A stretch of 13,404 bases of DNA from Acidobacteriota bacterium (GTDB lineage: Bacteria; Acidobacteriota; Terriglobia; Acidiferrales; UBA7541), in NCBI GenBank assembly GCA_003224195.1, contig QHYP01000134.1, positions 1-13,404 of the forward strand, written 5' to 3'. Numbering within the stretch: the first letter of the stretch is position 1; every line of letters begins with the position of its first letter. The notes beneath the pieces are model-generated. The model searched no databases. It was given only the letters and a program-made list of their open reading frames with translations, and had not been told where the DNA came from. The position numbers were made by a program, and so were the translations under genes. Below, one piece after another: positions 6,395 through 13,404 of this stretch.

Positions 6395-6701
6395 CGGCGC
6401 TCAGGAATCCCACATACTCCCCAAACGGTTCAGCCCTCCGCCTGAAAATAACTTCGCCGTCCAAGAGAATCGCGTGCCTTGCCGCTTAGTAGCGGGTCAG
6501 TTTCCGAGTACGCCGTCATCCGCTCGCAATCGGCGGCAGCCACAACTGCAGTTCTCTCCACAACAATACTTTGGAACATTCAGGTGAGGCTTCTAGCCGT
6601 TATGCCACGCTCATTCGAGTTCAATTCTTTGGGCACAATTTTGAAAAGTTGACTCACCTGTGACCTCGGCCTAGTATGACCGCCAGAGTTGCGTCATCCC
6701 G
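6395..6701. other. Spacer upstream of Ser/Thr kinase gene
   Basis: This 307-bp spacer shows no gene. It holds a sigma-70-like promoter near its right end, a 10-bp palindrome AACTGCAGTT (6544-6553), a small hairpin CCGCT-TAGT-AGCGG (6482-6495) and an exact 8-bp inverted repeat, CAGGTGAG (6581-6588) with CTCACCTG (6653-6660). The right arm of the last overlaps the promoter. I see no U-tracted terminator for the upstream gene. Confidence 0.6.
6649..6677 (+). promoter_or_regulatory. Sigma-70-like promoter of Ser/Thr kinase gene
   Basis: TTGACT (6649-6654) and TAGTAT (6672-6677) are separated by exactly 17 bp, matching the consensus at 5 of 6 and 4 of 6 positions. Transcription would begin near 6684, giving a leader of only about 18 nt before ATG 6702. 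No clear Shine-Dalgarno is seen in that leader. Confidence 0.6.
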
Positions 6702-9008
6702 ATGATTGGCAAGACCGTTTCCCATTATCGGATCGTCGAGAAACTCGGCGGGGGTGGCATGGGTGTGGTGTACAAGGCCGAGGACACGAAACTTGGCCGG
6801 CCTGTCGCTCTGAAGTTCCTCCCCGAAGAGCTAGCTCAGGATTTCCAGGCGCTTGAGCGTCTTCAGCGTGAAGCCCGTGCCGCATCCGCCTTGAACCATC
6901 CGAACATTTGCACGATCTACGACGTTGACGAGCACGAAGGCCAATCCTTTATAGCCATGGAATTTCTCGACGGGAAGACGCTCAAGCACCGGATCGAGAA
7001 GCCCTTCGAGACCGAAGAGTTCCTGGACTTGGCCATTCAGATTGCCGACGCTCTGGACGCGGCGCACTCCAAGGGAATCATTCATCGGGACATCAAGCCT
7101 GCGAACATTTTCGTCACGCAGCGCGGTCAGGCTAAGATTCTCGACTTCGGGCTGGCCAAGCTGGCCGCGGAGCGCCGCCGCGTGGCGGAGGGAGTGGGGG
7201 CTTCCGCTCTGTCTACTGCCGGCACAACGGAAGAGCTTCTCACCACTCCGGGTACGGCGCTGGGAACCGTCGCCTATATGTCGCCGGAGCAGGCGCGCGG
7301 AGAAGAGTTGGATGGGCGCACGGACCTGTTTTCTTTTGGGGTCGTGTTGTACGAGATGGCCACCGGCAGGCAGGCTTTCTCCGGCAGCACTCCCGCGATG
7401 GTCTTCGATGCAATCCTCCACGGGGCGCCGATCTCGCCCGTTCGGCTGAATCCTCAATTGCCTGTGGAGTTCGAGCGCATCATCAACAAGGCACTGGAGA
7501 AAGACCGCGAGCTGCGCTACCAGTCCGCCGCTGAGTTACGCGCTGATCTGAAGCGTCTGCGCCGTGAGAGCGAATCGGGAAAAGCAATCGCGGTTGACAA
7601 GGCGGCTCCAAGCTCTCGTCGCATTTTCACCAAAATCCTTGTCCCTGTTCTTCTCGCGTTCACGGTCGCTGCGGCCCTCGGGGTTCGCTGGTATACGAAA
7701 CGGGCTTCGACGCTCTCTGCTCCAGCAGTGGTAAGGCCCTCGGTTGCTGTCCTCCCGCTCCAGAATTTGAGCAATGATCCACAGAACGATTATTTCAGCG
7801 ATGGGATGACCGAGGAAATTAGCACAAAGCTCGCCCGCGTTCATGAGTTATCGGTCATTTCCCACTATACCGCCGCGCGTTTCAAGGGCCGCGCCTCGGA
7901 TCCGGCGCAGATCGGGCGGGAATTGCAGGTCCGCTATCTGCTCGAGGGGAGTGTCCGCAAATCCGAGAACCAGGTGCGCATCAGCGTGCAATTAGTTGAT
8001 TCATTCAACGGCATTCAGATCTGGGCCGACAATTTTACAGGTGACCTGAAAGATGTTTTCGGGCTTCAGGAGCGCACCGCGATCAAAATTACGGAAGCAT
8101 TGAACATAACTCTCACCCCTCAAGAACAGCAAACTCTCCAGCATCGCTACACCGAAAACCCAGCCGCTTACGACGCTTACCTGCGGGGCCGGGCGCTCAT
8201 GGGTAGCTTTGACATTCCAGTGAAACTGGAAGAGGCTCGCAAAGCCTTCCAAGAATCCCTGCACCACGACCCGAACAACGCTCGCGCGTTGGCGGGGCTG
8301 GCTTGGGTGGAAGCGCAGTACTACCGGAACCTTAAACCCGATCCCTTAGGATTGCGGCGGGCGGAAGAACTCGCAGAGCGGGCACGGGTCATTGATCCTC
8401 AGCTTCCTGAAACCCACATGGCGCTAGGCTTCCTTTTCGCAGACAAATTCGATTACCGCGGAGGAGCACGGGAATTTGCGGAGGCGACGCGGCTTGATCC
8501 CAATTATGCTGAGGCCTGGGATTACATTTCCTGGGCGCTCGCTTACCAGCAGCCCCCCGACCTCCCGGCCGCCGAACGAGCATCGCGCGAATCCCTGCGT
8601 CTCGGCTTCTCCACGATGAGTTCTTACTACCACCTTGGCCGTGTCCTCCTTTTGCAAAAACGCTACGACGAAGCCGTGGCGGCTTTTGAGCAAGCCCGAA
8701 GCCTTAGCCCACAATCCGACACGCCTGAGTTTGGGCTGTCGCAGGTATACCTCGCCAAGGGAGACTACGCTCAGGCCCTGAGCCACTTCATGAAGGAATC
8801 GGAAGTGTCGAGAAGTGCGCTACCCAGTCTGGCGCACCTCAGTTCCATTTATGCGGCCCGCAACGACAAAGAAAAGGCCCTAGCCACTTTGCAGAAGGCC
8901 CTCGAAGCGGGTTACCGGGACTTCGCTGCCTTGGATTCCAACCCTAACTTTGAGGGCCTGCGGAATGATCTCCGATATCAGCAATTGATCCAGCATTATC
9001 GCAAATGA
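6702..9008 (+). CDS. Membrane Ser/Thr protein kinase with TolB-like and TPR domains
   Basis: This 768-aa receptor-like Hanks-type kinase has a cytoplasmic catalytic domain at about 9-285: GGGGMG loop (16-21), Lys38 of VALK, Glu57 as the likely C-helix partner, HRD (128-130) with Lys132 and Asn135, DFG (148-150), and SPE (194-196). All key residues are present. The activation segment is long and rich in Ser/Thr and Arg. A single membrane helix lies at about 309-328. The outer part begins with a TolB/adenylate-cyclase-type domain (SVAVLPLQNLS from 347; LLEGSVRKSENQVRISVQL near 413-431), followed by TPR-like helices at about 485-735. This architecture recurs in Acidobacteriota and points to signal sensing in the periplasm. 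Ligand and phosphorylation targets are unknown. ATG 6702 starts directly with the conserved kinase N-terminus. Confidence 0.93.
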   Translation: MIGKTVSHYRIVEKLGGGGMGVVYKAEDTKLGRPVALKFLPEELAQDFQALERLQREARAASALNHPNICTIYDVDEHEGQSFIAMEFLDGKTLKHRIEKPFETEEFLDLAIQIADALDAAHSKGIIHRDIKPANIFVTQRGQAKILDFGLAKLAAERRRVAEGVGASALSTAGTTEELLTTPGTALGTVAYMSPEQARGEELDGRTDLFSFGVVLYEMATGRQAFSGSTPAMVFDAILHGAPISPVRLNPQLPVEFERIINKALEKDRELRYQSAAELRADLKRLRRESESGKAIAVDKAAPSSRRIFTKILVPVLLAFTVAAALGVRWYTKRASTLSAPAVVRPSVAVLPLQNLSNDPQNDYFSDGMTEEISTKLARVHELSVISHYTAARFKGRASDPAQIGRELQVRYLLEGSVRKSENQVRISVQLVDSFNGIQIWADNFTGDLKDVFGLQERTAIKITEALNITLTPQEQQTLQHRYTENPAAYDAYLRGRALMGSFDIPVKLEEARKAFQESLHHDPNNARALAGLAWVEAQYYRNLKPDPLGLRRAEELAERARVIDPQLPETHMALGFLFADKFDYRGGAREFAEATRLDPNYAEAWDYISWALAYQQPPDLPAAERASRESLRLGFSTMSSYYHLGRVLLLQKRYDEAVAAFEQARSLSPQSDTPEFGLSQVYLAKGDYAQALSHFMKESEVSRSALPSLAHLSSIYAARNDKEKALATLQKALEAGYRDFAALDSNPNFEGLRNDLRYQQLIQHYRK

Positions 9009-9165
9009 GCTCAGGAGCCCTCGTCTCGCGCGTATCATTTCGGCGATCGTTTCTCTCCCCAGGGCGCCTCGACGCAGATTTTGTCGCCCATCATTGCGGA
9101 CCGGACTTGACGGTTCACGGCGAGTGGTCGGCTACTCGGAAACTGAGCCGCTACCTGCCGCTCGA

Positions 9166-9194
9166 TTGGCGGATTCGCGAGGCTCGGATAGAAT
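9166..9194 (+). promoter_or_regulatory. Candidate promoter of cysS
   Basis: TTGGCG (9166-9171) and TAGAAT (9189-9194) are spaced by 17 bp and match consensus at 4 of 6 and 5 of 6. Transcription would start near 9201, about 35 nt before the cysS ATG. The surrounding 9009-9236 spacer shows no gene and no U-tracted terminator for the kinase gene. Confidence 0.5.
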
Positions 9195-9236
9195 CGGGAG
9201 TTTGTTTTCGACTCCAGCAACACGGGCGTGGACTCG

Positions 9237-10676
9237 ATGGCGGAGATTGTTCTCCACAACACTCTGAGCGGGAAGAAAGAGGCGTTCGTTCCGCAGACGC
9301 CGGGCGAGGTGCGAATGTATTCCTGCGGTCCGACGGTGTACGACTTCGCGCACATCGGGAATTTCCGCACGTTTGTTTTCCAGGACATTCTCCGGCGTTT
9401 TTTGCGGCTTCGCGGCTTCCGGCTGAATCAGGTGATGAACCTGACGGACGTGGACGACCGCATCATCGCGAATGCCGCAGCGGCGGGAGTGGGGATCCGC
9501 GACTACACGGAGAAATACGCGCAGGCGTTTTTCGAGGATTGCAAAGCGTTGAGCATCGAAGAACCGGAACGCTGGGTTCGCGCGACCGATCACATCGAAG
9601 ACATGGTGAAGCTGATCGAGCGGCTGCGCGAAAAATCGTTCACGTACGAGAGCGAGGGCTCAATTTATTACCGCATCCAGAAGTTTCCCGACTACGGCAA
9701 GCTCTCCAAAATTGACCTGAGCGGCATCCAGGCCGGGGCCCGCGTGGACGTGGACCGCTACGAGAAGGAAAGCGCGCGGGATTTCGCGCTCTGGAAGGCC
9801 CCGAAGCCGGGGGAGCATTTTTGGGAGACGCGGCTCGGGAAAGGGCGTCCCGGGTGGCACATTGAATGCTCCGCCATGGCGATGAAGTATCTGGGCGAGA
9901 CACTGGACATTCACACGGGCGGCGTGGATTTGATGTTTCCGCACCACGAGAACGAGATCGCGCAGTCGGAGGCCACGACGGGAAAGCCGTTCGTGTGTTA
10001 CTGGCTGCACGCGGAGCATCTGCTGGTTGAGGGCGAGAAGATGTCGAAGTCGCTCGGCAACTTCTACACGCTGCGAGACCTCTTTGCGAAAGGGCACAAG
10101 CCGTCCTCGCTGCGATTTTTGCTGGCGAGCGTGCCCTACCGCAGGCAACTCAATTTCACGTTTGACGGGTTGCAGCAGGCGGCGAGCTCGGTCGAACGGC
10201 TGCGCAATTTCGCCGAGCGGCTTGCGCAGGAGAAATTCCCGGCGGGGAACAAGGACGGAATGGCGGCAAGCATCGAAGCGGCGGAGAAAGCCTTCGATGC
10301 CGGGCTTTCCGACGATCTGAACACGGCGCAGGCGCTTGCCGCCGCGTTCGACCTCATCCGCGAAACGAACGTCACGATGGACAACGGGAAATTCCGATCC
10401 GGAGACATCGCGCAGTTGCGGGGATTTTTCGCGAAGTTCGACAGCGTTTTTGCCTTGCTCGAAGACAACGACAGCGAGAAGTTGCGCGCGCTGGGCTACG
10501 GCGGGGAGGCAGGGGGATTGAGCGACACGGAGATCGAGAAACTCATCGCCGAGCGGATCATCGCAAAGCAGAAACGCGATTTCGCCGCCGCCGACCGCAT
10601 CCGCAAGGAGCTTGCGGACCGTGGTATAATTCTGGAGGACACAAAAGACGGGCGTGTCCGTTGGAAACGCAAATGA
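9237..10676 (+). CDS. cysS: Cysteinyl-tRNA synthetase
   Basis: This 479-aa class I aminoacyl-tRNA synthetase charges tRNA-Cys with cysteine in the cytosol. The Rossmann catalytic domain carries the HIGN version of the HIGH motif at 39-42 and KMSKS at 268-272. The active-site zinc ligands are all visible: Cys30, Cys211 (WHIECSAMA), His236 and Glu240 (FPHHENE). They sit at a constant +2 offset from the E. coli ligands (28, 209, 234, 238). The C-terminal helical domain ends with the usual RIRKELADRGIILEDT region. Length is normal. ATG 9237 is preferred because it gives a standard N-terminus (MAEIVLHNTLSG); a GTG 9 nt upstream (9228) is in frame. No strong Shine-Dalgarno is seen for either. It lies 228 bp after the kinase gene and probably has its own promoter. 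Confidence 0.97.
   Translation: MAEIVLHNTLSGKKEAFVPQTPGEVRMYSCGPTVYDFAHIGNFRTFVFQDILRRFLRLRGFRLNQVMNLTDVDDRIIANAAAAGVGIRDYTEKYAQAFFEDCKALSIEEPERWVRATDHIEDMVKLIERLREKSFTYESEGSIYYRIQKFPDYGKLSKIDLSGIQAGARVDVDRYEKESARDFALWKAPKPGEHFWETRLGKGRPGWHIECSAMAMKYLGETLDIHTGGVDLMFPHHENEIAQSEATTGKPFVCYWLHAEHLLVEGEKMSKSLGNFYTLRDLFAKGHKPSSLRFLLASVPYRRQLNFTFDGLQQAASSVERLRNFAERLAQEKFPAGNKDGMAASIEAAEKAFDAGLSDDLNTAQALAAAFDLIRETNVTMDNGKFRSGDIAQLRGFFAKFDSVFALLEDNDSEKLRALGYGGEAGGLSDTEIEKLIAERIIAKQKRDFAAADRIRKELADRGIILEDTKDGRVRWKRK
10622..10630 (+). promoter_or_regulatory. Extended -10 element inside the 3' end of cysS
   Basis: TGGTATAAT (10622-10630) is an exact extended -10 element (TGn-TATAAT) inside cysS codons for Arg-Gly-Ile-Ile. 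Nothing convincing lies at -35, which extended -10 promoters can do without. It would start a transcript near 10637 with a leader of about 240 nt before the class III aminotransferase. Coding constraint on the conserved RGIILED segment could produce the match by chance. Confidence 0.35.
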
Positions 10677-10725
10677 ATCCATTGCTCCACATCCGCATTC
10701 CGTTCCTCCCGGGGCACATCCCGCC

Positions 10726-10740
10726 GGCCGCTCAGCGGCC
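10726..10740 (+). repeat. 6-bp GC hairpin after cysS
   Basis: GGCCGC (10726-10731), loop TCA, GCGGCC (10735-10740) form a perfect stem 50 bp after the cysS stop. It is followed by AAACCTCTTC, not a T tract, so it is at best a weak or factor-dependent terminator or attenuator between cysS and the aminotransferase gene. Confidence 0.35.
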
Positions 10741-10875
10741 AAACCTCTTCGGCGTCGACTAAGTAAATCCTCTTTCTCCGAGCAGGCCGCGGCGGCGGAG
10801 TCCGTATGCACGCCTGCGAATACGCCCGAAATTCCGAACCAACTTGAACCGCAATACGCATGAATGGAGGAAGAG

Positions 10876-12222
10876 ATGACAACGGCTACGGAATTGAAAT
10901 TGCCCCGGCTGGTGACGGCGTTGCCGGGACCAAAGGCAAAGCAGGTCGTGGAGTACGACGCGAAGTACGTTTCGCCTTCCTATACGCGCGATTATCCGCT
11001 GGTGGCGAAGCGAGGGCATGGCGCACTGATCGAGGACGTGGACGGCAACACGTTTCTGGATTTCAGCGCGGGCATTGCGGTGTGCTCGACGGGCCACAGC
11101 CACCCTAAAGTCGTCTCCGCCATCCAGAAGCAGGCCGCTGAACTGATCCACATGTCCGGCACGGACTTCTTCTATGAGAGTCTGCCGCGATTTGCGGAGC
11201 GGCTCAGCAAAACCGTTCCGGGAGCCGAAGCGAAACGCGTTTATTTCGGCAACTCCGGCACGGAAGCGGTCGAAGCGGCGATGAAACTGGCGCGATATGC
11301 GACGCGACGCGACAAGTTCATCGCGTTTTACGGCTGCTTCCACGGGCGGACGATGGGCGCGCTTTCGTTGACGGCGTCAAAGGCCGTGCAGCGCAAAGGA
11401 TTTGGAGCGCTGCTCGCCGGTGTCGAGCACATTCCGTATCCATATGCCTATCGCTGTCCGCTGGGACATACGGCGGAGACCTGCGGGGAGGAGATTTTGG
11501 AGTTGCTCGAGCGCGACCTGTTCAAGCGCCTGTTCGATCCGGAGGACGTCGCGGGAATCATCATCGAGCCGGTCCAGGGCGAGGGCGGATACGTGCCTGC
11601 TCCGAAGTTTTTCCTCCAGGAGCTGCAGCGCATTTGCCGGCAGCACGGCATTCTGCTGATTGTGGATGAAGTCCAGTCCGGCATGGGGCGCACGGGGAAG
11701 TGGTGGGCGTGCGAGCACGCGGGAATCGAGCCGGACATTCTTTGCAGCGCGAAGGGCATCGCTTCGGGGATGCCGCTGGGCGCCGTGGTGGCGCGCGCGA
11801 GCCTGATGGACTGGAGGCCCGGCGCGCATGCTTCGACGTTCGGCGGGAACCCGGTGTGCGTGGCGGCGGCCATGGCGACGATGGACTTGCTCGAGAGCGA
11901 GTACATCGAGAACGCACGGAGGATGGGCGAGTTCCTCTTCCGGCGGGCGGCCGATTGGACGCAGAAATTCCGCATCGTTGGCGATGTGCGCGGGCGCGGG
12001 CTGATGATCGGCGTTGAAATTGTGCACGACCAGCGCACGAAGGAAAAAGCGCCGGAGCTGCGGAATAAGATCGTCCAACTGGCGTTTCAGAAGGGCCTGC
12101 TGATCCTAGGCGCGGGCGATACGTCGGTGCGGCTCTCGCCGCCGCTCTTGATTGATGAAGAGCAAGCGGACTTTGCCGTGCGGACGCTCGAAGAGTGCTT
12201 CCGCGAGGTGGGGAAGAATTAA
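10876..12222 (+). CDS. Class III PLP-dependent aminotransferase
   Basis: This 448-aa fold-type I PLP enzyme belongs to the class III (omega) aminotransferases, close to the acetylornithine/4-aminobutyrate group and also resembling archaeal amino-acid racemases of the same family. Motifs are NSGTE at 126-130 (phosphate site), FYGCFHGRT at 151-159 (aromatic and His over the ring), EPVQGEGG at 231-238, LIVDEVQSGMGRTG at 261-274 with Asp264 bonding the PLP nitrogen, SAKG with Schiff-base Lys293, and STFGGNP at 320-326. All catalytic residues are present. Substrate is not certain: GABA, ornithine derivatives or other amino acids are possible. I start at ATG 10876 because GGAGG (10866-10870) lies 5 nt ahead; ATG 10864, 12 nt upstream, has no such site. 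The gene is closed by a strong intrinsic terminator. Confidence 0.92.
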   Translation: MTTATELKLPRLVTALPGPKAKQVVEYDAKYVSPSYTRDYPLVAKRGHGALIEDVDGNTFLDFSAGIAVCSTGHSHPKVVSAIQKQAAELIHMSGTDFFYESLPRFAERLSKTVPGAEAKRVYFGNSGTEAVEAAMKLARYATRRDKFIAFYGCFHGRTMGALSLTASKAVQRKGFGALLAGVEHIPYPYAYRCPLGHTAETCGEEILELLERDLFKRLFDPEDVAGIIIEPVQGEGGYVPAPKFFLQELQRICRQHGILLIVDEVQSGMGRTGKWWACEHAGIEPDILCSAKGIASGMPLGAVVARASLMDWRPGAHASTFGGNPVCVAAAMATMDLLESEYIENARRMGEFLFRRAADWTQKFRIVGDVRGRGLMIGVEIVHDQRTKEKAPELRNKIVQLAFQKGLLILGAGDTSVRLSPPLLIDEEQADFAVRTLEECFREVGKN

Positions 12223-12259
12223 CCGCTGCGGGAAGAGAAAACACGGAGACGGAATGAAG

Positions 12260-12310
12260 AAATCCCGTGGCGGCAGCATAGCCAACGGCGGCGGCCGCGG
12301 GATTTTGTTT
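12260..12310 (+). terminator. Intrinsic terminator after class III aminotransferase gene
   Basis: Arms 12260-12271 and 12294-12305 pair over 12 positions with one T-G wobble, beginning AAATCCCG and ending CGGGATTT, and the T-rich run TTTTGTTT follows at 12303-12310. The 22-nt loop contains a further small GGC/GCC stem (12272-12274 with 12281-12283). It starts 38 bp after the aminotransferase stop and ends 35 bp before yraN. Confidence 0.75.
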
Positions 12311-12345
12311 ATACTTCGCCTGAGCGGATAGGCGCGAGCCAGTTG

Positions 12346-12798
12346 ATGCCAGTCTTTTCATGGATGATGTTTAGCGCGGTGCAGTGGGCGTCGCGACGAG
12401 GCCTGCGGGATGAGCTGGCGGATTCCCTTGACCAGAAAAAGACAGAAGCACGGCAGGCGGGCATTCGCGGGGAAACCTACGCCTACTGGTATCTGCGGCG
12501 GCACGGCTACGTCTTTATCGCAAGAAATTACGTGCCCGTCGGCGCAAAGGGAGAAATCGATCTGATCGGCTATGACGGCCCGATGCTGGCGTTCGTCGAA
12601 GTTCGCACGCGGACGATCCGCGAGGGCGAGGCCGGCTTGCCCGAACTGAGCGTGACACGGGGAAAACAGCGAGTTCTTGTGCGCACAGCACAGCGCTTCT
12701 TGAGGGAGCGCCGCGCCGGAGATAACCGCTGCACAAAGACGCTTTCAGCAGCCAGATTTGAGAAGGTCATTCGTAAAACGGTTCACAATTGCAGGTGA
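12346..12798 (+). CDS. yraN: YraN/UPF0102 family nuclease-fold protein, altered C-terminus
   Basis: This 150-aa protein belongs to the YraN (UPF0102) family, small proteins with a PD-(D/E)xK nuclease-like core whose cellular role is unsettled. The core is clear: GETYAYWYLRRHGY at 42-55, GEIDLI at 69-74, FVEVRTR at 83-89 (the active-site Lys is Arg here, as in some homologues), and SVTRGKQ at 102-108. The C-terminus is odd. Homologues continue with an RFDVV segment and a tail ending near KDAF. Here frame 0 after residue 128 reads an unrelated basic tail, while the other frame at 12729-12761 encodes LHKDAFSSQI and a stop. That suggests a small out-of-frame deletion near 12720-12730. Start is uncertain: TTG 12343, ATG 12346 and ATG 12364 are all possible, with no good ribosome site. 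The protein may be partly functional or a recent pseudogene. Confidence 0.8.
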   Translation: MPVFSWMMFSAVQWASRRGLRDELADSLDQKKTEARQAGIRGETYAYWYLRRHGYVFIARNYVPVGAKGEIDLIGYDGPMLAFVEVRTRTIREGEAGLPELSVTRGKQRVLVRTAQRFLRERRAGDNRCTKTLSAARFEKVIRKTVHNCR

Positions 12799-12809
12799 CG
12801 CGGTAGAAT
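12782..12809 (+). promoter_or_regulatory. Promoter of galT overlapping the end of yraN
   Basis: TTCACA (12782-12787) and TAGAAT (12804-12809), separated by 16 bp, each match 5 of 6 consensus bases. Transcription would start near 12816, giving a leader of about 55 nt to the galT TTG. The -35 box lies in the last codons of the annotated yraN frame but outside the presumed ancestral yraN, whose stop would be at 12759-12761. Confidence 0.55.
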
Positions 12810-12825
12810 CGTCGCTGTCCGGGTG

Positions 12826-12839
12826 AGGGTTCGTACCCT
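12826..12839 (+). other. Small hairpin in the galT leader
   Basis: AGGGT (12826-12830), loop TCGT, ACCCT (12835-12839) form a perfect 5-bp stem near the 5' end of the presumed galT transcript, about 20 nt before its Shine-Dalgarno. It may protect the 5' end. It is too small to be called a riboswitch. Confidence 0.3.
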
Positions 12840-12870
12840 GTGTCCGGGCGGCGCGCCAGAGGAGGAAGAA

Positions 12871-13404
12871 TTGCCGGAGCTTCGCAAAGACCCGATCGTC
12901 GGCCGGTGGGTGATCATTTCCACGGAACGCGGCAAGCGCCCGACGGATTTTCTGCGCGAGAGCGTCGTGGCAAAAGGAGGGGCCAACTGCCCCTTCTGTT
13001 ATGGGAACGAAGCGAAAACGCCGCCTGAAATTCTTGTCTATGGGCGCAACGGCAGCGGTGCAAACACTTCGGGTTGGAAGGTGCGCGTCGTGCCCAACAA
13101 ATTTCCGGCGCTGGGAATCGAAGGCGATCTGGGGAAGGAAGGGGAAGGGCTGTTCGACAAGATGAACGGCATCGGGGCGCACGAAGTGATCATCGAAACC
13201 CCGCAACACGCTGCGACGCTGGCCACGCTGCCGGAACGCGCGGTCGAAGATGTCTTGTGGGCGTACCGCGACCGCATGCTCGATCTGAAGAACGACAAAC
13301 GTTTTCGCTACGTGCTGATTTTCAAGAACCACGGCGAAGCGGCCGGGGCTTCGCTGGAGCATCCGCACTCCCAGTTGATTGCGCTTCCGATTGTGCCGCG
13401 GCGC
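12871..13404 (+). CDS. galT: Galactose-1-phosphate uridylyltransferase, 3' end beyond the window
   Basis: The first 178 codons of a GalT of the HIT superfamily are present, with no stop before the right edge. The enzyme exchanges UDP-glucose and galactose-1-phosphate in the Leloir pathway, through a uridylylated histidine. It opens with PELRKDPIVGRWVIIS, typical of the family, and has a CPFC zinc pair (Cys40, Cys43), a TPQH segment with His113, and HPHSQ with His164 and catalytic His166; the last two fall at the same numbers as in E. coli GalT. The start is TTG 12871: GGAGG lies 5 nt upstream and the homology begins at residue 2. Use of TTG despite a strong ribosome site suggests moderated translation. 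It likely has its own promoter at the end of yraN. Confidence 0.93.
   Translation, partial: MPELRKDPIVGRWVIISTERGKRPTDFLRESVVAKGGANCPFCYGNEAKTPPEILVYGRNGSGANTSGWKVRVVPNKFPALGIEGDLGKEGEGLFDKMNGIGAHEVIIETPQHAATLATLPERAVEDVLWAYRDRMLDLKNDKRFRYVLIFKNHGEAAGASLEHPHSQLIALPIVPRR

Noticed and set aside
9005..9715. A plus-strand frame starting at the end of the kinase gene
   Set aside because: It runs out of frame through cysS, with an Arg- and Gly-rich translation and no domain; its ATG merely overlaps the kinase stop codon.
9660..10811. A 383-codon minus-strand open frame
   Set aside because: It is antisense to cysS, which has all synthetase motifs.
12821..12845. tRNA T-arm-like GGGTTCGTACCC
   Set aside because: The invariant A of the T loop is T, and no acceptor, D or anticodon arms can be built from the sequence upstream; it is a simple 5-bp hairpin.

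Overview
The window reads like a chromosome segment of an Acidobacteriota (Terriglobia-type) bacterium. The best clue is a receptor Ser/Thr kinase at 6702-9008 with the order kinase, membrane helix, TolB-like domain, TPRs; its opening residues and architecture are typical of the large paralogous kinase families of that phylum. The GC-rich coding sequence, the secreted S9 peptidase and the 7-nt ATTCGTG-type spacer repeats fit the same group, but the taxonomic call is an inference. I see no tRNA, rRNA, CRISPR array, transposase or phage gene.

Layout. Positions 1-691 hold no convincing gene. They carry a leftward promoter with a palindrome at the left edge, a pyrimidine-rich strand, two G-run clusters, a heptamer repeat, a four-copy 22-nt degenerate repeat and several inverted repeats. 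Next comes a leftward cluster, probably one operon, transcribed from about 5060 down to 692: soluble NAD(P) transhydrogenase (sthA), a divergent ROK-family protein, and a secreted S9 prolyl-oligopeptidase-type peptidase. A class V PLP enzyme (EgtE/cysteine-desulfurase-like) diverges from sthA at 5195. A 307-bp spacer then carries a good sigma-70 promoter for the Ser/Thr kinase. Downstream, all on the plus strand, are cysteinyl-tRNA synthetase (cysS), a class III aminotransferase closed by a strong intrinsic terminator, a YraN-family protein with a broken-looking C-terminus, and the first 178 codons of galactose-1-phosphate uridylyltransferase (galT), which runs off the right edge.

Most genes are housekeeping or central metabolism: redox balance between NADH and NADPH, sugar handling by ROK and GalT, amino-acid transamination, and tRNA charging. 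I do not find a coherent new multi-gene system. The most unusual observations are (i) the phased 22-nt repeat array in the 1-691 spacer, (ii) the ROK protein that has lost the DxGGT phosphate loop but keeps the catalytic Asp and a Cys-Cys-His zinc motif, and (iii) the apparent internal deletion and frameshift in yraN, whose read-through tail now covers the -35 element of galT.
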